Shown here: one piece after another, positions 54,849-64,000 of the stretch | Layout of the letters: each line of letters opens with the position of its first letter | How positions within the stretch are numbered: the first letter of the stretch is position 1 | DNA from: Pleurodeles waltl | Lineage: Eukaryota; Chordata; Amphibia; Caudata; Salamandridae | Length of the DNA: 64,000 nucleotides | NCBI RefSeq assembly: GCF_031143425.1 | Contig: NC_090451.1 | Coordinates: 347,642,339 to 347,706,338 of the forward strand | Direction of reading: 5' to 3' | The notes under the pieces: model-generated | Seen by the model: the letters and a program-made list of their open reading frames with translations, nothing else | What the model was told of the DNA's origin: nothing | The model's database searches: none | Position numbers and translations under genes: made by a program

Positions 54849-57800
54849 TCACGCTGCTACTAAAAACTTGCTTACTCCATAAATTAACACATTTGAATTG
54901 TGGCTTTTTAAGAACCTCAAAGCTAAAGCACATTTCCTTATCTTCATTTCCCGGCAGATTTTGCAGATCCATTTAGACCTAGGGACTAAGTATTCAGGAT
55001 AGAAAAATATAAAATGTTCTACTGTTTCAGGGGAAATGCCACACACGGGACAAATATCAGAAGTGGCATTGGATCCCCATCTACTCGTCAAGGTCTTCAA
55101 TGGTAATGTCCCGAAACGAAATCTGGCATACAGTCCTTTGCCTAGTAAATCAGGTATTATATCTAAATATAATTCAAACTCTGGGTACCATTTAAAATCG
55201 ATAAAAAAATTAGTTAGACGGCCATGAGATTTGTGAGAAATATAGTTGTTCCGTACATAGGACCAGTATACACCCTTCAATACTTTTACATGGGATTTCT
55301 CAAGTTGGTGGGGATTCTCCCAGAAGTCTCCCAATCCCAATGTGCGAAACCAGCTAGATACGTGTTTAATCCATAGGATAGAGATAGATTTTGAACATTT
55401 TAGCAATTCTAAAAGTGAGATCTTATATACGACCAATTCAGGGACTATCCATAGCCTTACCCAATATAGCAGAGGTCGTAAAATAATTAGGTCGGCCATC
55501 CGTTTTAGTCCCAAGTCTAAAAACAAAGGGATTAGTGGGGTGCTGGGAGGGCATGCGCATATGGCCCTTGCAAAGCTGTTCTCACTTTTGGATATCATGC
55601 TACTATCAGAGAAACCCCATATCTCTGCACCATAGAAAGCGGCTCCCTGCGCCTTGGCCACATAGATCTTAATTGCTGGGCATACAGCTTTGGCCATCGT
55701 GCTCCTATAAAAGCGCAGTATGGATGCTGCCCGATGTTGCAGGAGCCCAGCACTTTTACTAGCCTGTTCTTCCCAGTGCAGTGTATCTGTGAGCCTCACG
55801 CCCAAGTAATCGATGGAACTAACCTGGTCCAAGGTATTACCATCTAGACTTATAATGCATTTCTTCCAAGAACCAGAGTGAAATACCATCAATTTTGTTT
55901 TCTTCAAATTCAACTCTAGACCATAGTTCCGGCAGAATAGATTACATTTATCCACAAGAATTTGTAGGCCCATAGAGGTCTTTGAGATGAGTAGGCAGTC
56001 ATCTGCAAAGAGAAGAATAGGGATTTTCTGATCATCTAAGGTGGGAGCGTCATTCTGACATGTCATTAGTTCCTGCACCACCTCATTTATAAATAGGGAG
56101 AACAAGAGCGGTGCTACCACACAACCCTGGTGAACACCCCTTCTTATGGGGAATTTATTAGTCAGCTCACCTTTGTTGCCCAATCTCACTTGCGTGTATG
56201 TATCTTCGTGCATGCGTTTCAGTAAGTGAGTTATATTAGCTGGTATCCCTATTTTATATAGCACTTCCCACAACTTTTCTCTTGGGACCAAATCGAAAGC
56301 GGATCGCAAATCAACAAAAGCAACAGATAGGGTTTGCTTTGCCAGGACTACATATTTCCAATATAGCACGAGCAACCTAAAAACCTGGTCTACCGTGCTT
56401 ATTCTAGGTCGGAACCCCGCCTGGAGAGGAGAGAGAATCTGTTGTTCCATAACCCAACTCGATAGTCTATCTAAAAGCTGTTTAGCACAGATTTTTTGCA
56501 AGTTATCAATTAGACTAATTGGTCTATAATTTGTTGGGAGATTTGCATTGCCCTTTTTGTAGATGGGGATAATTTCGGCACTCTTCCACGTCCCGGGAAT
56601 CTGTCTTCCTTCTGTGATTTTATTTGACAGTAGGTTGATATACCAGGTCCATATAGATGGCTCTGATCTGTAAAGATTGCCTGGGATTTTATCTGGTCCT
56701 GGGGCTTTGCTAGGTTTCAAGGAGTTAATAGCGTCAGCAGTTTCTTTTAGGGAGAAACAAATATGGTCCTCGGGCCATATAAACTCCCGTTTAAGGAAGT
56801 GGTAACAGGGTTTGCATTTGACAAAGTGAGGGGATCTAATCCCACGTTGTAACTTTCGGGGACCCCAGGAATAGCGATTTTATCATAGAGAGAGAAATGC
56901 TCCACCCAACTTTCAGGTTGGATATGATTCCTTAAGCTAGTCCTGCCCTCTTTCTCACGTTTGGTCAACAGTTCCCAAAACAGCGTGTTATTATTGGTTT
57001 TCATGGCATCCAACAGCTCCTGCCAAATAGAATCTTCCCAGGATTTCTTTGATCGTAAAATAGTCTTCTTATAAAGACATCTAGCTTGTTGAATTGCCCC
57101 CAGGGACCCATCCATAATAGCCTTTTTTAGCCCGGACTTGACCCTCATACATGAATCATTGAACCATCTGTTATTAGTCGAAACCCCACATTGCGGTCTT
57201 ACCCTGGTCTTTTTGTAAAAGATACTTTGCAGTTTGACAGTCATGGTTTCATGTATACTAAGAATTGGAATAGCCTTAGGATCATGGTCTTCATAGACTA
57301 ACAAATTGTCAATAAACATTTGGTAGATCTCGCGTAGCAAATAGGGATTCAACATCACTTTTGGCCACCCAACCTTCGTATATGCATTATTCAGAGTAGG
57401 AGAAGGGACTATTGTAAATTGCGTTTTCAAGGTTCTTCCAAATATATTCCCAGAGAGGGTGAGTAACAGGGGGTAGTGATCACTCTCACACCTGGGATCC
57501 ACCCTCATGTCTCTCAATAGAGGCCATAGTCGCACATCCACTAGGAAATAATCAATAACACTTGTCAATGAGCCTCGTTGGAATGTAGGTGCAAGGTTTA
57601 GATCAGAGGGAGTACGACCATTGCAGGCCCTAAGGCCGAACTTTAAGCATAGTGATGCTAGCTGAACAGCAACTCGGGAGCGTGGACAAGGGAGGTCGCC
57701 ATTCAGTTGTGCAATCCCCCATAGTTCGTCCTCCTCCACGGTTAGGTCACTAAGAAGCACAGAGGGTTCAAAGGTACAATTTACATCCCCAGCTATTATT

Positions 57801-58201
57801 AAATAGAAGTTAGTTTGTATGGTATCTGGGAAATCAGAGAGCAGAGTTAAAGTGTGTGATTCTGATCCTCGAGAAACGGATCGTGCGTAAACATTAATAA
57901 AAATTACATTAAAACTCTGTTGAAAGAAAATTTGTAAGCCCATCAAGTCAACACAGTAAAATGTTAAAACCTTGTAATCACATTGAAGTTTTGAATTTAA
58001 AAGAATTAAAAGTCCCCCTTTTGCACGTCCTGTCGCTTTCTCTGATGGCTGAGCAGAGATATTAAAAGAAAGAAACCCGTCTATACTAGTTTGACCCTCA
58101 ACCCAGGTTTCTTGGAAAAGACACACGTCTTGGGTCTTTATATAGATGCACCAGTCTCTATCGTCCAATTTCCTAGCAAGGCCAGCTAGGTTCCAAGTCA
58201 T
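54849..58201 (-). pseudogene. LINE ORF2: endonuclease-reverse transcriptase
   Basis: About 1,118 codons. The apurinic-type endonuclease (58,201-56,800) has TWNLAG at the start, LFQETW, KGGLLIL, FINVYAR, IIAGDVNC, SVIDYFLVD and SDHYPLLLTL, all the usual catalytic blocks. The RT (56,720-54,849) has SKAPGPDKIPG, NYRPISLI, AFVDLRSAFD, VHQGCVVAPLLFSLFI and the active site FADDCLLIS, then a C-terminal thumb and a knuckle CPVCGISPETVEHFIFFYPEY. Two defects are seen: a frameshift between the domains near 56,790, and the last knuckle Cys changed to Tyr (FFYPEY; FCPGY in the related fragment at 8.3 kb). It copies LINE RNA at the nicked target; this copy is probably inactive. Confidence 0.85.
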
Positions 58202-58351
58202 TATAGATAGGCCAATAGTGTCTGTTTCAATACCATAGGTTGTGGGACAAGCATCCTCGGGGTTCGACTCGTTAATAATGATCTCATCGGGGCTATTCGT
58301 TTGTGATTCCTCTAGGTTATCCCTGGGAGGAGCTTTCTGGGCAGGAGACAG

Positions 58352-59864
58352 TCATACAGAACCGTGATGCGTGAATTCACCTAGCTCCCGGGGATCCCTC
58401 CTATTGGTGTAGGACATCTGACCAGGCACAGGGGCCTGCTTTGTATCATCTAATTCGTACACTAAGATAATACCTCCTCTTTTTTGCCCCTTTTGCTGGT
58501 GCACGCGTGCAATAAAGTCAATGAGTTGATCTGCCAAGGTTTTATCAAAGAACTCGATTGAGATTACGTCATAATTTGACCCAGAGGGACTCCAATGTTT
58601 TGGTTTTTCAGATGTCCGAGCGTATAAATGAAAGGCAATTCTGTTGATAGCGTAACCAATGGGTAACCTTGTTAATCCAAGACTCTTGGTCCTCGACAGA
58701 CCTTGGTGACAACTTCGGAACATTGGTTAAGAAAAGGATGTTGCCCCCGTGCCTAGGGCCTGTGCTTTTTGCTGGCATGTCTAGGGCACTATAAACTACT
58801 TGGGAGGAGATAGCACAAATTGGATCACAAATCAGGGGGGAGGTGGACAGCCTATTGGTATTAGAGGGGGTACAATCCCTCCTACCTAAAGTATTAGTAG
58901 TAGTGTTGTGCCTCCTAGGTAAATGGCTATTCAGAGAGGCATGGGGGCGACCAATGATATCAACACAATTCACCATAGTAGTTCCATCTATTGGGATACT
59001 ATTGCATCCTGATTGCTTAACTGCGTAGGGGATTTGGTTAGCCTCTGCGGCACCCGTATGTGACCCAATACTTTGGAAGTAATTGGTTGATCCCCCATGT
59101 ACAATTGAGGTAGATGCAATCCGTTCGGCCACCAGGGTCCCTCCTTTCCCAGCCGCCTCTGACACTTGACATTTACATCTCGATGGATATGCCATTTCCC
59201 CCTGGAGGAATTTGGCTAGCTGCAGTACCAAATTCCTAACTTCATCAACTCTTTGCAGTATTAGGAGCAAGTTAACTTCACTACCAGGTGGTTCGGAACG
59301 GGTAGTATTAATAAGGGGGGAAATATCAGCCTCAACGACTGGCTCGGCTGTAAGATGTTCGTGGACCCTAATCAAATCGGCCTCCTCAGCCAAGAGCTCA
59401 AAACGATTTCTACATGGTAGGTTAGGAACCAACCTTATCGCGGGGCTCAGTGGGAGGGGTATGCATTCTACTTCCTCTACGTGAAATATCCCCTGGGTGG
59501 GTGAGAAATTGGTAGCACTGCCCACAGTTCCCTGTGTGGTAGGGGGAATAGTAACATTGGTATTAGGCAGATTTCCTACTCCATCAATCGATTTAAGGGA
59601 GTCAATGGTTTGGCCCTTCTTTTTCTTGTTGAAGAACTCTTGAATCCTTTTGGGTTGGGGCAAGGGTTTCTTTGGGGGCAGGGTTCCATTGGTGACTAAT
59701 TCGCTTTTGAGAATGGCCTCCACGTCCTCAAATAATAAGTCTATCTCATCAAGTGCTTTGGGACCACCTCCTATGATCTTATTGGCTTGTTTCCTTGGAC
59801 GCTTTTTCTGTTTTTTTATATCATTCAATGGTGCTGGCAAATCAACAGCTTTCCTTTTCCCCAT
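58352..59864 (-). pseudogene. LINE ORF1 (RNA-binding-type protein) with PIP-like motif
   Basis: It starts MGKRKAVDLPAPLND at 59,864. Residues about 15-28 form a basic nuclear-signal-like stretch (IKKQKKRPRKQ). Residues 71-78 are PKRIQEFF, close to a PCNA-interacting (PIP) box, followed by KKKKG. The middle is Ser/Thr/Pro-rich and low in known motifs, with a short helical leucine-rich stretch (LLLILQRVDEVRNLVLQLAKFL, quoted in part) that may form a coiled coil. The C-terminal domain begins ILFLTNVPKLSPRSVEDQE; the frame shifts near 58,650 and continues as INRIAFHLYARTSEKP...VISIEFFDKTLADQLIDF to the stop at 58,352. This looks like an RRM-style ORF1 end. Other LINE ORF1 types cannot be excluded. 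Confidence 0.65.
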
Positions 59865-59989
59865 GATTCTGTTGGTAAACAATGGTAGCCCAAAAATAAA
59901 TAAGGTGCTATTCTTACTTGGGGTTGTGGTTGAAACTTCTTTAAAGGGACTAGTCCCGTCCTGGCCTCGATCGGGCGATGACGGGCGAA

Positions 59990-60792
59990 GACGGGCGAAG
60001 ACGGGCCTGTCTTGGCCCGGTCTTTGCCCGGGCGCACGCCCGGTCGCGTCCCGCGGGGGGCGCGTCTTTTTATGGCCGCCGAGTAGAATGCCGGAAGGGG
60101 AGATCCGTTCCCCTGGCAACGCTGGAGACGCTGGGGGCTGGAGACGCTGAACACCACGTCCCGCGTGGGGCGCGTCTTTTTATGGCCGCCGAGTAGAATG
60201 CCAGAAGGGGAGATCCATTCCCCTGACAACGCTGGAGACGCTGGGGCTGTAGACGCTGAACACCGCGTCCCGCGGGGGGCGCGTCTTTTTATGGCCGCCG
60301 AGTAGAATGCCAGAAGGGGAGATCCGTTCCCCTGGCAACGCTGGAGACGCTGGGGCCTGGAGACGCTGAACACAGCGTCCTGCGGGGGCATGTCTTTTTA
60401 TGGCCGCCGAGTAGAATGCCGGAAGGGGAGATCCGTTCCCCTGGCAACGCTGGAGACGCTGAACACCGCATCTCGCGGGGCGCGTTTTTTATGGCCGCCG
60501 AGTAGAATGCCGGAAGGGGAGATCCATTCCCCTGACAACGCTGGAGAAGCTGGGGACTGGAGATGCTGAACACTGCGTCCCGTGGGGGGCGCATCTTTTT
60601 ATGGCCGCCGAGTAGAATGCTGGAAGGGGAGATCTGTTCCCCTGGCAACGCTGGAGACGCTGGGGGCTGGAGACGCTGAACACCGCATCCCGCGGGGCGC
60701 ATCTTTTTATGGCCGCCGAGTAGAATGCCTGAAGGGGAGATCCGTTCCCCTGGCAACGCTGGAGACGGTGGGGGCTGGAGACGCTGAACACC
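59990..60792 (-). promoter_or_regulatory. LINE 5' UTR: seven ~109-bp tandem promoter monomers
   Basis: TATGGCCGCCGAGTAGAATG recurs at 60,071, 60,181, 60,290, 60,399, 60,490, 60,600 and 60,709, spacing 109-110 bp except one 91-bp unit that lacks 18 bp. Each unit contains the duplicated CTGGAGACGCTG and CpG-rich CGTCCCGCGGGG. Read along the element, each has GGCCATAAAAAGACGCG, offering a CCAT (YY1-like) core and an ATAAAAA TATA-like box. Tandem 5' monomers acting as promoters are known from rodent L1; the same role here is inferred. Each monomer is open in the minus frame, giving spurious ORFs. Confidence 0.75.
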
Positions 60793-61256
60793 TTTTATTA
60801 CAGGGATTGACAGCCCAGCAATTAACTGAATGGTTGGAAAAGCTGAATATCCCACAGAATGCCCCTAAAGGAGAGGAGCATTTGAATTGTGCTAGGCTAA
60901 GCATGGAAGGGGTGAACTCATTGAAGGAACTATGGGGGTGAATAGGTTAGAATCCTAGAGAGAGGCAGAATTGAGATATCTGTGCCCAAAGATTACGAGG
61001 GAAGTGAGAAAGGTGCATCAGAGATTAGCAGACTTGGCAGAGAAATATGGCATAGAAATAGAGAAAACAAAACATTTGAAAAGGAGCGATAGAATAGATT
61101 TTGAGGCAAAAGGTTTTGAACACATGAGATCTGCCAGAATAAAGACACACCTTAAAGAATTGCTTCAAAGTGCTCAGACCTGCGGAGCATTAGAAAAATT
61201 GGAAGGCAGATGGGTAAAGAAAATAGACAGAGAAAAGGGGATTCCTTGGAGCTGAC
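60793..61256 (+). pseudogene. gag-like gene, continuation after the LINE
   Basis: The gag frame resumes right after the LINE target-site copy (GLTAQQLTEWLEKLNIPQN), then shifts frame near 60,935-60,965 and continues as RYLCPKITREVRKVHQRLAD...KTHLKELLQSAQTCGALEKL to a stop at 61,256. Helical, charged composition fits a capsid-like region. No zinc knuckle was seen before the L2 element begins. Inactive. Confidence 0.55.
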
Positions 61257-61499
61257 TGAAAATGTGCAGCAGGATAAAGATCCGGAAAAGATTTTCCAAT
61301 GAGAGAGATTCCAGAGAGAAATGTTGTTCATGTTCCATGGAGCAGAAGTGACATTCTGTTTTGCCGTCCACAGGGGACTCCCTGTCCCAGGAACACCTTG
61401 ATCCACAAAGGGGGTGGAGCCAGGAACACAAGCACATCTTATTGCGTCGCACTTCCCCACATCGTGGCTGCACGTGGGCTGCGCCCGGGCAAAGCCCAG
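61257..61499. other. Junction between retroviral remnant and L2 LINE
   Basis: Contains no clear motif. The change from AT-rich gag-like sequence to GC-rich LINE sequence lies somewhere at 61,370-61,500, near a GCCCGGGC palindrome. Confidence 0.4.
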
Positions 61500-64000
61500 G
61501 CCAGGGGGGGCCATCTGAGTCGGTTGTTGAGGTAGGTGGGTCCGGTGTTGTGCAGTGCTTTGTGTGCGTGGATCAGGAGCTTGAAGGTGATCCTTTTGTT
61601 GATGGGGAGCCAGTGCAGGCCTCTCAGGTGGAGTGTGATGTGGCTGCGGCGGGGGACATCGGGGATGAGTCGGGCCGAGGCGTTCTGGATGCGTTGGAGT
61701 CGTCTCAGGAGCTTGTTTGTAGTTCCTGAGTAGAGGGCGTTCCCGTAGTCGAGTCTGTTGGTGATGAGGGCCTGGGTAACGGTTTTTCTCGTGTCAAGGG
61801 GGATCCATTTGAAGATCCTGCGGAGCATACGGAGGGTGTTGAAGCAGGACGCGGAGACAGCGTTGACTTGCCTGGTCATGGAGAGAGTGGAGTCGAGGAT
61901 GACCCCCAGGTTGCGTGCGTGGTCCGTGGGTTCCGGGGCTGTGCCTAGTGACGTGGGCCACCAAGAGTCGTCCCAGGCTGATGGGGTGGGTCCGAGAATG
62001 AGGACCTCCGTCTTGTCTAAGTTCCGCTTCAGTCTGCTGTCCTTCATCCAGTCGGCTATGGCCTTCATTCCTCGGTGGAGGTTAGCTTTGGCGGTGTCGG
62101 GATCTTCGGTGAGGGATCTGATCAGCTGGGTGTCGTCGGCGTAGGAGATGATGTTGAGGTTGTGTAGTCGTGCGACGTGGGCAAGGGGGGCCATGTAGAT
62201 ATTGAACAGTGTCGGGCTGAGGGAGGATCCCTGTGGGACGCCGCAGATGATCTCAGTGGTTTTGGAGCAGAAGGGTGGGAGGCGGACGCTCTGGGTTCTG
62301 CCGGAGAGGAAGGATGTGGTCCAGGCCAGGGCCTTCTCTTGGATACCGGCGTCATGGAGGCGTGTTGATAGGGTGCGGTGGCAGACCGTGTCAAAGGCTG
62401 CTGATAGGTCCAGGAGGATGAGGGCAGCTGTTTCTCCTTTGTCCATCAGGGTCCGGATGTCGTCAGTGGCGGCGATGAGGGCGGTCTTGGTGCTGTGGTT
62501 ACTGTGAAAACCAGATTGGGACGGGTCCAGGATGTTGTTGACTTCGAGGTAGCGGGTCAGCTGTTTGTTGACAATCTTCTCGGTCACTTTTGCCGGGAAA
62601 GGGAGCAGGGAGATGGGACGGAAGTTCTTGAGGTCCTTGGGGTCCGCCTTGGGCTTCTTCAGAAGGGCGTTGATCTCGGCGTGCTTCCAGCTTTCTGGGA
62701 AGGTTGCTGTCTCGAAGGAACAGTTGATTGTTTTCCGGAGGTGGGGCGCGATGGCTGCACTGGCTTTGTTGAAGACGTGGTGAGGGCAGGGGTCCGATGG
62801 CGATCCGGAGTGGATGGAGTTCATGGTTTTGATGGTGTCTTCGTCGCTGACGCAGGACCAGACGGTCAGGCGACTGGTGCGAGTGGTAGTCGCAGGGGTG
62901 GTGGACTCGGTGGTGGGTGAGGGGGGTCGGGGTTGAAGCTGTCGTGGATGTCAGTGATCTTGCGGTGGAAGAAGGTGGCCAGGGAGTCGCACAGGTCTTG
63001 AGATGGCGGGATGTCGTTGGTGATGGAGCTGGGGTTGGAGAGTTCTTTCACGATGCTGAAGAGCTCTTTGGTGTTGTGTGCGTTGTTGTCTAGGCGGTCC
63101 TTGAAGGCGGTCTTCTTGGCAGTCCTGATGAGTTGGTGCTGTCTGCGGGTGGCGCTCTTGAGGGCTGTGTGGTTGTCTGTTGTTCGGTCGTGGAGCCATT
63201 TCTTCTCCAGCTTCCGACAGGTGTGCTTGGAGATCCGGAGGTCCTCGGTGAACCAGGCGGCTTTCTTGTTGGTGTGGTTGGTTGTAAAGGTCTTGAGAGG
63301 GGCGAGGGTGTTGGCGCAGTCGTTGATCCACTGTGTGAGGTTGGCCGCGGCAGTGTCTGGGTCGGTGGGGTCGGTGGGTGGTCTCAGGGCGAGGGCGGTA
63401 GTCAGTTGATCCCCTGTGACCTTGCCCCAGCAGCGGCGTGTAAGCTGTTGGGTGCGGTGGTGTGTGGTGGGTTTTCTGAAGGTGAAGTGGACGCATCTGT
63501 GGTCGGTCCAGTGTGGTTCGGTGGTGTGGTTGAAGGAGACGTGGGGGCTTGCGGAGAAGATGGGGTCAAGCGTGTGTCCAGCGGCGTGAGTGGGTGTCGT
63601 TACTAGCTGTTTGAGTCCGAGGTTGGCGAGGTTGTCGATCAGGGCGGTGGAGTTGGCGTCGTTGTTGTTCTCGAGGTGGAAGTTCAGGTCCCCGAGGAGG
63701 ATGTAGTCCGTGGAAGCGAGGGCGTGGGTGCTGATGAGGTCAGCGATGGTGTCACTGAACTGTGGGCGGGGTCCGGGAGGTCTGTAGATGAGAGTTCCTC
63801 TGAGGGTGGTGTTGGGGTCGGTGTGGATCTGGAAGTGCATGTGCTCGGCGGTGGTGAGGGTGTCATCGGTGTTCGTTGAGATTTTGATGGATGATGGCGA
63901 TTCCTCCTCCCACTCCGTTTGTGCGGTCTCTGCGGGAGATCTTGTAGCCCTGTGGGATGGCTATGGCAATGTCTGGTGCTGAGGTGGCGTTCAGCCAGGT
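61500..64000 (-). pseudogene. L2-type LINE ORF2 (endonuclease end and RT), cut by the window edge
   Basis: On the minus strand, from 63,840 downward: endonuclease blocks YRPPG, YILLGDLNFHLE, HTLDPIFS and WTDHRCVHFTF, then a linker with AAWFTEDLR. After a frameshift near 62,830-62,870 comes the RT with NFRPISLLPFPAKVTEK, ALILLDLSAAFDTV, GVPQGSSLSPTLFNIYM and the active site YADDTQLI. The closing blocks are RLDYGNALYSG, LHWLPINKRITFKLL and a stop of similarity at TYLNNRL (about 61,515). The C-terminal tail of L2 elements is missing, so its 3' end is rearranged. GC-rich and comparatively well preserved, it is one of the younger LINE copies here. The 5' part lies outside the window. Confidence 0.85.

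Larger units (their letters stand above)
54664..60792 (-). mobile_element. Full-length 6.1-kb LINE with 5' monomers, TSD TTTTA
   Basis: On the minus strand: a 5' UTR with seven tandem monomers, ORF1, ORF2 (endonuclease plus RT) and a 3' UTR ending near 54,664 (GATCGAATAAAGC...GAATTGAATT). TTTTA occurs at 54,659-54,663 and at 60,793-60,797. Gag-like coding flanks both sides in the same reading frame, which confirms both borders. The ORF2 layout (AP endonuclease, RT, CPxC...ETxEH knuckle) is that of the APE-type (Jockey/I/CR1 superfamily) LINEs; the clade is not resolved. ORF1 and ORF2 carry one frameshift each. Confidence 0.85.

Noticed and set aside
60289..60855. Long minus-strand frames through the LINE monomers
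   Set aside because: Repetitive translation of ~109-bp promoter units that lie upstream of the ORF1 start; no conserved protein expected.

Overview
The window looks like intergenic DNA from a very large, transposon-packed vertebrate genome, most likely a salamander (newt). The mix of sequences suggests this: GC-rich PIF/Harbinger elements, a Penelope-like element, L2-type LINEs, an LTR/endogenous-retrovirus family, a tRNA-derived SINE and many foldback MITEs. No gene of the host itself was recognised in 64 kb. Transposon genes with GT-AG introns, polyA signals and tRNA-like SINE boxes show it is eukaryotic. The species assignment is inference.

Layout. 0-16 kb: old repeats (L2-type remnants at 0.4-0.9 and 12.8-14.0 kb, a LINE 3' fragment at 7.6-9.3 kb, a SINE at 10.8 kb, a 532-bp MITE at 5.5 kb, degenerate GC-rich tandem repeats at 2.7-5.1 kb) in AT-rich DNA. 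16.1-25.2 kb: a complete 9.1-kb PIF/Harbinger transposon (copy A). 26.4-31.0 kb: GC-rich repeats, then a decayed Penelope-like element with RT and GIY-YIG remnants. 31.3-32.7 kb: a solo LTR. 36.2-37.3 kb: a 108-bp minisatellite broken by two MITEs. 38.8-49.9 kb: a second, inverted Harbinger (copy B), decayed and split by a 3,078-bp LTR-like insertion. 50.3-61.4 kb: an endogenous-retrovirus-like element (LTR, leader, broken gag) of the same LTR family as the solo LTR; its LTR carries a 921-bp MITE and its gag carries a full-length 6.1-kb LINE with tandem promoter monomers. 61.5-64.0 kb: an L2-type LINE running off the end.

The most interesting unit is the Harbinger. It has three genes: a two-exon DDE transposase (open in copy A, with all catalytic motifs), a two-exon Myb/SANT-like gene pointing towards it (SANT1), and a second, different three-exon SANT-like gene (SANT2). 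SANT2 diverges from the transposase across a roughly 300-bp CCAAT/YY1-type promoter region and is fused to a long Ser/Thr/Pro-rich tail that ends in coding minisatellites. Copies A and B keep the same exon structure, splice sites and promoter but carry different inactivating mutations, so the ancestral gene set can be read by comparing them. A short MITE elsewhere in the window shares the same termini and an internal ACCGCCAACA motif.

Many insertions can be dated relative to one another by target-site duplications and empty sites present in the window itself: a LINE in gag, a MITE in an LTR, an LTR-like element in Harbinger copy B, and MITEs in a minisatellite. All similarities were judged by eye; no alignment or database search was run.
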